Shown: positions 45,811 through 55,628, numbered from the stretch's first letter. The stretch is DNA of 64,000 bases from Sweltsa coloradensis (GCA_024449915.1 JAMZAV010000070.1:124001-188000); one strand, 5' to 3'. Made by a program: numbers and translations. The notes: a model not told the origin generated them from the sequence alone.

Positions 45811-46569
45811 TTGGATGAGCGAAGCGAAGATTCCATTTCACTACACTGGAGAAAAAAATCCGAAATGTTTTTTTCTCTTTTTTTTATGTATTTTTGTCTG
45901 TTTTGTTAACACGATTCCGGCTAAACCGATACTCCGATTGCGATGAAATTTTATGGAGGCCTTTGAAATTTCTGAACTTAGAACTGCCACGTTTTTGAGC
46001 GCAATCGTATAATTATTTCTTGTGAAAATCGCAATTTTACAATTTTTTTCGATTTTTAACAAAATTCTTCGATTTATAACACCTACATGCTTTGTCCGAT
46101 TGTAATAATTTTTTGACAGCACCTTAATTTTATGAATTGATATATTTGAGTGAAATTTGAGCGTTATCGAAAGATAAATTTCTTTAAAAAATCGCAATTT
46201 TATGACTTTTTTCGATTTTTTAAAATTTTTTTGGCTTATAGCACCTACATGCTTTATTTGATCGTAATGATTTTTTCACAGAACCTTAATTTTATAATTT
46301 AATATATTCTTGTGAAATTTGAGCACAATCGAATAATTATTTCTTATGAAAATCGAAATTTTACGATTTTTTTCTTTTTTTAAATTACGATTAATTACCA
46401 AAATTAAAAATTAAGGTTTATTTTTTATTTAATTTAAATTAATTTAATTTTTTTTTTATTTAGTTATGATTTTTTCACAGAACAACAGAAAATCCGCATA
46501 ACACTTGGCAACTCAATGCACCAATTACGCTCATCCAACAACGCGGCGGGACTTAAGCGTTTTCCTAGT
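45811..46569 (+). mobile_element. Helentron/HINE-like element, group A, copy 9
   Basis: Full length: TTGGATGAGCGAAGCGAAGA at the 5' tip, ACTGGAGAAAAAAATCCGAA, GGCTAAACCGATACTCCGAT, three internal modules, and 3' ACGCTCATCCAACAACGCGG CGGGACTTAAGCG TTTTCCTAGT. The minus open frame 45841-46197 is a translation of the modules. Confidence 0.8.
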
Positions 46570-47129
46570 TTTACAAATGAATTGTAATTAGAATGTAGGT
46601 ATAAGCACGCACGTATACAATTTTTTACACCAGCGTGTTAATATGTACACAAATATTCAAATAACTAAATGTGATATGCAAACGAAACTCTCGTGCCTAC
46701 ATGTTACTTCAAGAGAGTTTATGTTAAGTAGTTAGAACGAGTGTCATTCCTAGGGAGAGCAAGGTTATGATAATAATGAACTGACGGACTTTACGGACAT
46801 AGCGATGTTATGTTGAGGAAGTTAGCTCTAAGGCTAGGCTAGTTAGCACGTTCTTTTTTAATTAAATATAAGTAACCTTATAGTCGTCGGCGGTGTCACA
46901 TACGATTAGCGCGCAGTTCCGAAGCATATGGCTCTACAAGGACGTGGGTTCGAATCCCGCAAAAAGGATTTTTTGTAATCGTATTTCATCGTCATCTATC
47001 ACCACTCATCGTCTCGAATATTCTTAGTGTTTTAATATGAGAAGAGATCATCATCAGAAATCATCATAATAAATATTCAGGTTTTGGTGGAGGTGCCGGG
47101 TAGGCAGTTGCGGAGCTAATAGAGAAAGA

Positions 47130-47390
47130 TTAAAGGGGCTATTAACTCAGAAAAAATATTTTCTTCCACATGATCTATAGCACAATACTGCACTTAAATG
47201 ACAGTTTAAAAAAAATATATCTTGTAACTGTGATTTAACACGAATTTTTCAATTTTTTTGATCCAGAAATTTGCGAAAATTGGTGTTTTGGGAAATTTCT
47301 TAAATCGGCTTAAACCTGCTTATTTTTTGGTCCAGATGGATACTAGAGGAAAGTATTAATCTAAAAAAAGTTGTTAAATACCCCTTTTAA
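47130..47390 (-). mobile_element. TTAA-flanked MITE E (deleted copy)
   Basis: The ends TTAAAGGGGCTATTAAC and GTTAAATACCCCTTTTAA are near-mirror images with TTAA outermost. Against the longer copy at 55629-56288 it lacks the middle. It splits the internal region of the PBS-type element, whose intact version at 54162 reads straight through (AACACTGCTATCGG). Confidence 0.7.
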
Positions 47391-47548
47391 CAATGCTATC
47401 GGCCTGAATATCATTAGTGTACAACCAAGTAGTAACCGGTCATCGATAAAACACAGCGCAGCACTGATGTCGATGAGGATTGATGACAATATCACATCGA
47501 TACGGCGAGCACAAGATAATATACGTCGGGTGGTAAATTAAGACGGAA

Positions 47549-47902
47549 TAGGACACATTTGGCAGTTGGCAAATAGCTATTCGCTCGGCCAAGATGCATC
47601 AGACGTATAATGAAACTTTGCAAAGTTTCAATAAAGCATACATGGACAGCCCTGTGGTTATAGATTTTCATAATTTTGTCTTAATCAGCCAGAACAAACC
47701 ACGAATATAGCCAAATATGGAGTTTTTAACAAAATCAAAATTCGTGAAAGTTACTTAATTTTTTATCAATTATTTTAAAACTAAATTTGGAAATGTGTTA
47801 CTGCAGAGCCCTGTATTTCTTCGTAACAATTTTTCAAAATTTCAAACACCTGTGATGTCAGTCGGCCAAGCGAACAACAATTTGCCTAAAACGCATGTCC
47901 TA
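47549..47902 (+). mobile_element. MITE F, copy 1
   Basis: The ends TAGGACACATTTGGCA and CGCATGTCCTA share the inverted tip TAGGACA. The interior blocks GCTATTCGCTCGGCCAAGAT and AAAGCATACATGGACAGCCC match 56606-56935 in reverse. TA lies at both ends, compatible with a Tc1/mariner-like TA target. Confidence 0.65.
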
Positions 47903-48065
47903 TACTCTCTTAACCTACCAGCCTAGTTACTTACAATTACCTACCGCCTACGAAAATAACTTTAAATAAATACAAAATAAAAATAAAATTAATTGTTACC
48001 ACTTGCATAAAATATGCACAATAAGCACTAAAAGGCAACTAGCGCCAGAATAGGGGATCCTCGAA

Positions 48066-49448
48066 AACATAAACTTTTGTTTTCATATAATTTAGGTATT
48101 TATTACATTTCCTAATTTGAGGACCCAAGTTTAATTTTGAGTATCCATTGTTTGATGGTTTTATATCAAATTACTATCTTCTAGAATTGCAATATTTTAA
48201 AATTATGCGTACAACATAACTAGTAGTGGCAGCCTAATAACGATTAAGTATATATTTAGACGAGTGAGCGAAGCGAATGAGGATTCTGTTACGCTCTACT
48301 CGATCGGGCCTTAGCCGTGACCATTGCCCAATGTCTGTCTGTCTGTCTGTCCAGGCTCATACGGACGAACGGCTAAATAGATTGAGCTGAAATTTTAAAC
48401 AGACATCCGTGACCAGGTAACAGAGAACTGCTAACAAAATGAGCCCAATCCGTTGCGATTTAAACTTACAATAAATAAAAATCTTAAAAATTTGAACTTA
48501 GATTGCACATGTTTCATTTGCAAATACGTATAGAAGGCCACAGCCATGGTTATATAAAATAAATTAAACACATTGATTTCGGTGACGGATAAAAAATCAC
48601 ACAGTCGGTGATTATCACCACGTGTTTTGATTTTTGTTTTCCTAAGGCTGTGTTCCGCAAAGACGACCAGAACGACCAGTATGCGACCAATGAAATTTAA
48701 GTAAACACAATTTGCACCAATGATAGATCAGATTTGCAAGGAACGTATGCGATGCGTTGCTGTTTTGACTGTTGTGGTCGAGACCAAGAAGCTCACAGTT
48801 TTATTCCGGTCGTGGGCTGGTCTTTGAAGAAAGCGCGGTTATTTCAAATTCTTTCATTAAAAATCATGGAATAATGTCAAACTACACATGGGTAGACAAT
48901 AAATCATTCATTTTCCTGTAACTACACATGGGTAGACAATAAATCATTCATTCTTTCATTCAAATCATTCATTTATTTAGTAAATGATATGATTTATGTA
49001 ACATTTTAACGAGATATCACAACTTTTCATTAAAACACGGCCTTGTAGATGCACGCACCATTTTGGAGCAAAGGCAGTCCCCAACAGTCAGACGTTGAGT
49101 GAAACAATGAAAATAACAATCCCCAGTCGAGCCCAGAATGGTCGACCGGTCGCTTCTACGGAACGCAACCAGACAGACAGACATTGGGCAATGGTCACGG
49201 CCAAGGCCCGATCAAGTAGAGCGTAACAGAATCCTCATTCGCTTCGCTCACTCGTCTAAATATACTTAATCGTTATTAGGCTGCCACTACTAGTTATGTT
49301 GTACGCATAATTTTAAAATATTGCAATTCTAGAAGATAGTAATTTGATATAAAACCATCAAACAATGGATACTCAAAATTAAACTTGGGTCCTCAAATTA
49401 GGAAATGTAATAAATACCTAAATTATATGAAAACAAAAGTTTATGTTT
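48066..49448. mobile_element. 1.4-kb inverted repeat containing two opposed group C 5' ends
   Basis: The arm 48066-48347 is repeated in reverse at 49169-49448 with few differences. About 185 bases of each outer arm are unrelated to group C. The inner part of each arm begins with the group C 5' tip (TTTAGACGAGTGAGCGAAGC, at 48253 and, reversed, 49258) and continues GAGGATTCTGTTACGCTCTA to a TCTG microsatellite. The 820-bp spacer has CGAACGGCTAAATAGATTGA GCTGAAATTTT (48367-48397) and a 40-bp direct repeat (48880 and 48920). No transposase. Confidence 0.75.
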
Positions 49449-49554
49449 AATGTCATGCGATAGAAAGTCTATATCATAGATATAGGCGGACATTTGGCCA
49501 AGAGATGGCTCGCGCCAAAACGAACTTCATTTCACAAACGTTAGCTGGTAAGTA

Positions 49555-49800
49555 GAATATTACTCCTCGAAACTAGAGGCGAGCTCTGGTAGTTGTCGTC
49601 GGGGACCTCTCCTCCTCCGCAACGACGACGACCATAACGACACGAACGATGACAAAGACTATGACGACCACGACGTGAGAACCCCTCTTTTTCTTTCACC
49701 TACTTGTAGCTGATTCTGTTCTGATGCATAGGGTTTTCCTTCCTATATCCCCTAGATTAGAGTTGCGTATTATAACCTAACAGTTGACGCGCCTTTAATC
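49555..49800. repeat. Dispersed repeat D, copy 3
   Basis: AACTAGAGGCGAGCTCTGG, GTTGTCGTCGGGGACC, CGACGACGACCATAACGACA, CACGACGTGAGAACCC and TTGACGCGCCTTTAATCCAA match copy 1 at 4440-4690 in order, more diverged in the 3' third. Confidence 0.65.
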
Positions 49801-49893
49801 CAAATCAACTTAACCTCAACTATGTCAAAGCCTCCATTCAGTACGAAGACGGCGACAACGACTACACGATTGGTTGACGCCCTCTGAAACCAT

Positions 49894-50468
49894 ACTATGA
49901 AAACGCCAAAGTCGTTGTTAGAAGAGTGAGCAAGCTATGTGTTGGGTACTCGGTAACACTAGGGAAACGCCAAAGTCGTTGTTAGACGAGTGAGCAAGCC
50001 ATGTGTTGAGTACCCGGGAACATCCCCTTTCCTCCCCAAAACTTAAGGCTGAATCTAGCTAGCATGGGCATTTTCTCCACAGTATATTAGGCTAGAGTGG
50101 CGCATTAGGCCTTACAGTGTTGACGCGCCCTTATAACAACTAATCTCAAACCCCTCTTATTTATACTCATGATATACTAGGCAAACGCCAAAGTCATTGT
50201 TAGACGAGTGAGGAAGCCATGTGTTGAATACTCGGTAATATTAATATATCATGAGTATAAATGAGAGGGGTTTGAGATTAGTTGTAGTAAGGGCGCGTCA
50301 ACACTGTAAGGCCTAATGCACCACTCTAGCCTAATAAACTGTGGAGGAGAAATATGCCCATGCAAGCTAGATTCAGCCTTAGGTTTTGGGGAGGAAAAGG
50401 GGATGTTTCCGGGTACTCAACACATGGCTTGCTCACTCGTCTAACAACGACTTTGGCGTTTCCCTAGT
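49894..50468. mobile_element. Palindromic group C element with four 3' termini
   Basis: The arms 49959-50180 and 50241-50468 are reverse complements. Each outer end is the group C 3' terminus ACTAGGGAAACGCCAAAGTC, GTTGTTAGACGAGTGAGC. A further direct copy of this roughly 60-bp terminus lies just outside on the left (49894-49958) and another in the loop (50175-50238, ACTAGGCAAACGCC). Each arm also contains the last third of repeat D (GGCTAGAGTGG, GTTGACGCGCCCTTA). No coding. Confidence 0.75.
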
Positions 50469-51400
50469 TAGTAAGAAACTAAACATTTCCGCGTCTAATA
50501 AAGAAAAAACGAACGAGAATAACACCTTAGTAATTATAACTAAATGCGAATGTATTATCTTTCCCCCGTCTTTTTGTGTTGGGAACGCTTCTAGTTGGTA
50601 ACACTGGCTATGCACACTACGCATGCGTGGGTTATCCATTGAGACATCTCGTTTCCACGGTGAATATAAAACCCCATTAAACATAATAGTCACGCCATCG
50701 TTTCATTCTCCGCCTCCTCGATACCTCTGACGTCACGGGACTCACCGCAGGCCTGGCTACAACGGGGACCTGACAATGCTATACTAACCCTTGGCGTCGT
50801 CACCAATATTCTATCTTGACGTAAAGATAATTAAGGGTAAAATATACTTCGAGATCAATGTATAAAATGTTGGTAGGGTTAAAGCGTATCGGCCTATAGA
50901 ATAGACCGTTAAGTGGCTCTTAACCCCCCCACCCTCGCACTAATTTGCTGCCATATGTTTCCTTAAAGGAAATTAATTGCTCTTTCCATTTATGCCTGTT
51001 TGTCAATTGGAAGATAGGGCGTTTAGACGGTAGGGGTGTCCAAAGGAACATATGTAAATTTATGTTTATATATTTTTTCTAGTACAAATTATTCTTCATT
51101 TCATAATTTGTTTGCATGACCTAACATCGTACATGATGTTGAACACATACACCTACAGATTTGCTTTAAGTATATACAGTGTTATCCAAAAAGATACAAA
51201 ATGGCATGAAACTTGTGGTGGCCATTCTTTAATCTGTACCCCATCAACCCCCATCTCCATCAAACTTATAACACTGTGTATTTTCTCACAGCTGAAACTA
51301 TGTTTCTTCCATGCATGCATGTTCGTCAGTTAACACCTAGAGCGTTAAGACTGTAGGGGTGTCCACAGTAAATAAAGTGATTGGAGATAGGTAAAAGTAA
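50469..51400. other. Unassigned stretch
   Basis: Unique-looking sequence. CATGCATGCATG occurs at about 51312. Open frames 50386-50693 overlap the palindrome edge and show no domain. Confidence 0.3.
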
Positions 51401-52125
51401 TTAAGCGAGCGAAGCGAGCGTTTCCATTTGACTCTGCCGGAAAATTAGTCACTGGTTTGTTTTTTTTTTTTTTTTTTTGGTTTTGTTTTGTTTTTTTTTT
51501 TGTTGTATGTCTCGCCATAACGTTCGAAACGGAGGCTCGGATCGAGTTGAAATTTTCACCATCCGCAAGCTTTGTTCTCGATTGAATGCCATTAGTTTTG
51601 TGGCAAAATCGTTCAAAAAGTTAAAAAGTTTACATTAAAGTTAATCGAAAGTTTTTTTTTCAAACTAAACGGCGACAAAATCTGAGATAGGCCAAATCAT
51701 TTAGAATGTCCGTCCGGTCACGAAATATGTTAATTTTATTTTGATCCGATAAGTAGTGTAGATGGAAATTACATTATAACAAAAGTAACGTTGCCATGGC
51801 AACGAAAAGACGCGCGAAGTTTCTAATGCACTGCCACCTAGAAGTAATCAAATACTTCGAGGAAGCAGTCTATTATTTGTCAACAAAGAGTTTAAATAGT
51901 TAACCCAAGGAGTCAGGTTCTCTAGATGGCGGTGGATTTTATCCACAAAGTAAAGGGTGACACACGGATTTATATCCAAATACCTTGGCAATAATAAATA
52001 ATTTTGGATACATGGCCCTGTGGACGGCGAACGTCGCAAATTTAAAAATATAAAAAAATGTGCAATGTGGGTCTAGCTATAGCACGTGCTCGCTTATCAA
52101 CGCGTCCAACTGAGCGTTTCCTAGT
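51401..52125 (+). mobile_element. Helentron/HINE-like element, group B, copy 3
   Basis: Complete: TTAAGCGAGCGAAGCGAGCG at the 5' tip, a T-rich tract (about 51460-51503), CGAAACGGAGGCTCGGATCG, GTTGCCATGGCAAC at 51790-51803, CCACCTAGAAGTAATCAAA, and the 3' end GCTCGCTTATCAACGCGTCC, AACTGAGCGTTTCCTAGT. It gives the uninterrupted version of the two nested copies at 19727-21112. Confidence 0.8.
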
Positions 52126-52134
52126 TTAAGTAAA

Positions 52135-52680
52135 TGAAGATAGGTCACAGTGGGTGAAGTGAGTGGAGAGGGTCACACTGGCTGAAGTGAATGGAGACAG
52201 TGGCTGAAGTGAGTGGAGAGGGTCACCGTGGCTGAAGTGAGTGGAGACAGTGGCTGAAGTGAGTGGAGAGGGTCACCGTGGCTGAAGTGAGTGGAGAGGG
52301 TCACAGTGGCTGAAGTGAGTGGAGAGGGTCACAGTGGCTGAAGTGAGTGGAGAGGGTCACACTGGCTGAAGTGAGTGGAGATGGTGAAGTGAGTGGAGAC
52401 AGTGGCTGAAGTGAGTGGAGACAGTGGCTGAAGTGAGTGGAGAGGGTCACCGTGGCTGAAGTGAGTGGAGAGGGTGAAGTGAGTGGAGAGGCAGTGGCTG
52501 AAGTGAGTGGAGAGGGTCACAGTGGCTGAAGTGAATGAAGACAGTGGCTGAAGTGAGTGGAGATGGTGACAGTGGCTGAAGTGAGTGGAGATAGTGAAGT
52601 GAGTGGAGAGGGTCACAGTGGCTGAAGTGAGTGGAGATGGTGAAGTGAGTGGAGACAGTGGCTGAAGTGAGTGGAGGTCC
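52135..52680. repeat. Minisatellite of GGCTGAAGTGAGTGGAGA units
   Basis: A variable-period array starts directly after the B element. The core GGCTGAAGTGAGTGGAGA is followed by GGGTCACAGT, CAGT or TGGTGA spacers, giving unit lengths of roughly 22, 28 and 40 bases; more than 18 cores in 545 bp. Because the core lacks stop codons in several minus frames, overlapping open frames up to 180 codons (52329-52871) arise. I do not regard them as genes. Confidence 0.85.
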
Positions 52681-53218
52681 GTACGCACTCCATGCCGCAT
52701 GATGCAGTGAGGGCGCGGGAGCGAGGCGACGCGCTGCTCTGCAGATGTGCGGAAGTGGGGCGCGTACAAGATCGATAGAAAGGGAACAAACCCTTGAACG
52801 TTCTCGAGTGAGGCGAGAGCAGGCCAAGCCGGGCCCGTCTCACTCTCGCTCGGCGTCTGACGTAGCACCAAACACTGGCGGGAATCCTCCCTTATTCTTT
52901 TCCTCCTTCACCCACCCACGCAAGAACACCTAGCTCGTAAATACGGGTGTCGTTAGAGAGGCCGGGGCTACTTGTCGATAGGCGCCGAGATGTCACGCAA
53001 TTACACAAGCGGTGCTAAGTGAGTTACCACTTGCTGGAGGTTTCAATTTAGTAATTGCCAATTAATATCCTGGAATGTGTTAGAAATTTTGAAAAGTTCA
53101 CAGTAGTAAATGTTGTTTGTTGGTTGGGGTTGTGTGACTTTTGACAAGGGTAGACTACGCGCTGCCGTATAAGTCTCTGTATGGTTTGCGTTATGCTTGT
53201 TTTAATTAGTCGGCACGA
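52681..53218. other. GC-rich edge of the minisatellite and unassigned sequence
   Basis: At 52681-52860 the sequence is GC-rich and non-repetitive. No exon recognised. Confidence 0.3.
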
Positions 53219-53765
53219 GTTTTGTACCAGGAATAGTAGGATTATGATAATAATAATAATGAGCGTGAGAACATTGACAGGACAGGGTAGTAGTATCTAT
53301 GGACAGGACATAGCGATGTCACGTGGAGGAAGCTAACGCTGAGGCTAAGCTAGTTAGCACGTCCGGGTGAGGCTTGCACGCACGCACATAATCACACGCA
53401 CACGCACACTCAAGCGTAGTTTCCGGTTCAATGGTATTCAATGAAACAATTGACCTTATCATAGTTAGATTTGCTATAATGTCAGAAGTATCTCTTTGTG
53501 AAGGTAAATCTGGTCTCAAATGTACGTGAAGAGTATTTTGAAGGTAGTATTTATTTTATAGATAAATGGTGGAGGTGCCAGGTACGACCGTAGCTCGTTA
53601 TTGAGAGCGAATGAGACCTATTTGATATGTGTCTTGCATCGAGTTCACATCATATTGAAATAAAATATAAATGGAAGGATATATGTATATTTAATTAAAT
53701 TTACCTGCCCATAGGGAGGGAAGGCTAATGCAGGGCACGTTTGGCCCTCTATGTGGCCTCGGAAG
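53219..53765 (+). repeat. PBS-type retroelement fragment (primer site 53567-53583)
   Basis: ACATAGCGATGTCACGTGGA GGAAGCTAACGCT..AGGCTAAGCTAGTTAGCACGT is shared with 46788-46850 and lies a similar distance (about 330 bp) before the motif TGGTGGAGGTGCCAGGTA (one mismatch). A weak B-box-like CCGGTTCAATGG lies at 53424. Downstream 53701-53742 is fragment J. This fits an LTR followed by its primer site. Confidence 0.5.
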
Positions 53766-54149
53766 TATATGTACACTCTTCTATGGATGAGTTATTTATG
53801 AAAAGTTCCTGTGTGTTGCTTAACCCATAGTTTAATACGGTTTATTGTCAACTATCTATAATTTTATAAAAATTGAATAATTTCGAAGATCACCTTTCTG
53901 TATTTTCTATAACCGTTGTTAATTAGAATTAGAATAATTATTTTCTAAAAAATTTAAAATTCATTTTAACACAATATGCACGTAACATGCGTAGTTGAGT
54001 GTATTGCCCTCCTTTGTAAATCACCGTATTTTTTTAAATTAATAAACTACACAACATAGATAATGTGTAGAGTTGATATTTCATATTGGTCATATAATTT
54101 AAACTATTGGTTGCGTCCTTCTCTAGTCAAATGAAATCAATCTAGGAAA

Positions 54150-54400
54150 TGGAAGCAGTTTTGGTGGAGGTGCCGGGTAGGTCGTGGCCATGCGAACAGT
54201 GGGAGTAAACACTGCTATCGGAGCGAGTATCATTCATGAAGTTAACCGGTCATCGATCTAGTACAACGTAGTAATAATATCGGCGAGGATCGATGAGGCG
54301 AACACCTCGCCACAGCGACCACAAGTAAGTATATTTACCGAAGCGCCTAGTTACAAATACCCACCGCCCACGTAAAACGTTGTGTACAAAATAAAACCCT
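54150..54400 (+). repeat. PBS-type retroelement fragment (primer site 54162-54179), uninterrupted internal region
   Basis: The full motif TGGTGGAGGTGCCGGGTA, then GGTCGTGGCCATGCGAACAG, CACTGCTATCGGAGCGAG, AACCGGTCATCGAT, GATCGATGAGGCGAACACC, CAGCGACCACAAG and CCTAGTTACAAATACCCACC GCC. The same blocks occur after the primer site at 47085, split there by two MITEs. Confidence 0.55.
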
Positions 54401-54895
54401 CAACTGACAGCCACGTGAAACAACATACATCTTAACCTATAAATATCTTATTAATGTTTGTTTAAATTTAATAAACATTCTTTTAATATCCTCAGTCATG
54501 TCTTGTCTTGCCAATGGCGTTTGCAAATGACGTTACGTAAACAATTTGGATTAGCGAACTATTAAGACGAACTGAAACACATGATGTATTTAAAAGTTTC
54601 ATAACTTTATGTCAAGAAGTTAATGTTTAGGGGGTTCACATTAACTAAGATGACAAGCCACTTAACTTAAACTTAAGTTTGTTCACAGCTCTTCGTTCTC
54701 AATCTTTTTTATCATTATATTCAATAACGATTTCTTCATTTAACAGAATCTATGTTGCATCCCTGATCTACAATACTATATCCAAATAGTATACAATAGT
54801 AAATAAGTCAGCAGTTTCATGTCCGTTCCGTACAAAAACATTCCAGATGTTGGAAACTCTTTTTTTCTAATCTAGATTTTTTTATTTGGATTAAA

Positions 54896-55231
54896 GCGTT
54901 GTACGATTTTTTCCGTTAAACGGTACAAAATTTGAAATTGTACCGGCAGGCGAAAAAAATTGTGCAACGCAACAAACCATATAAAACCAATAATCCTTAT
55001 ATTTAGGTTGTAGATAAAGGAATGTAGAAACAATATGCAAAAAACCGCTGCTCAAAATTCAATTTTGAACTTGCACAACTGATTCCAGTAATTTGAATAT
55101 AATTGTTGATTCTGAGGTTATGTCCCGTCAAAAAAATAATCCGCTCTTTTATTAAGCCCCTCTTACATTCTATTTACTTTTCAGACGTCTTTACTGCATT
55201 CTTTAGAAATCATATTTGAGTCTAGGGATTG
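54896..55231. mobile_element. Half copy of the TTAA palindromic MITE
   Basis: From GTTGTACGATTTTTTCCGTT AAACGG to TCTAGGGATT this matches the centre and right arm of the element at 42285-42914 with about 95 percent identity by eye. The left arm and both TTAA ends are missing. Confidence 0.7.
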
Positions 55232-55628
55232 TACTTGGAATGGCATTCTACCTTCAGCTGCGGAAATCTAGATTAACAGCCGTTCAAAGCAGCCAAGTCG
55301 CCCTTATGGTAGTAAAGGCAGTACTTAACATTTTACCCTGAATCCACTCTTCGGCTAACTAAATATCATCCATGGGAAATCCCCGAGTGTTGGCGATCGT
55401 CTTAATTGACCCGCCTGTTTAGTGTTTAAGTCTGCCAAGTTTCATGCTCCGGTGTCCGAAGATCGTATCATGGGAATTAAGACTTTCTCTTTGGACTTGG
55501 CTGAACATGAAAATATGACATGACTAGGATTTATGTATAGTTACATCTTACATAAAACAAGAAAATTTAAGATATTGATAAACGCTCTAGTTTCGTGTTA
55601 GATCCATTGCACGTTGACATTACATTGG

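Larger units (their letters stand above)
46760..47960 (+). mobile_element. PBS-type retroelement with tRNA-like head, carrying two nested MITEs
   Basis: The order is: ACATAGCGATGTTATGTTGA GGAAG and GGCTAGTTAGCACGT (shared with 53290-53360); a tRNA-like cassette at 46883-46961 with GATTAGCGCGC and B box GTGGGTTCGAATCCC; TATCACCACTCATCGTCTCG; then the full motif TGGTGGAGGTGCCGGGTA at 47085-47102. The internal part (GCTATCGG, AACCGGTCATCGAT, CGGCGAGCACAAG, CTACCGCCTACG) is the same as in the uninterrupted copy at 54162, but is split by elements at 47130-47390 and 47549-47902. No reading frame. Confidence 0.55.

Noticed and set aside
45841..46197. 118-codon minus-strand open frame
   Set aside because: Group A element sequence in reverse; not a gene.
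52329..52871. 180-codon minus-strand open frame (repeating LHSLQPLSPLTSAT)
   Set aside because: It is a translation of the GAGTGGAG minisatellite. Other minus frames are also open, and the only non-repeat part has no known domain.
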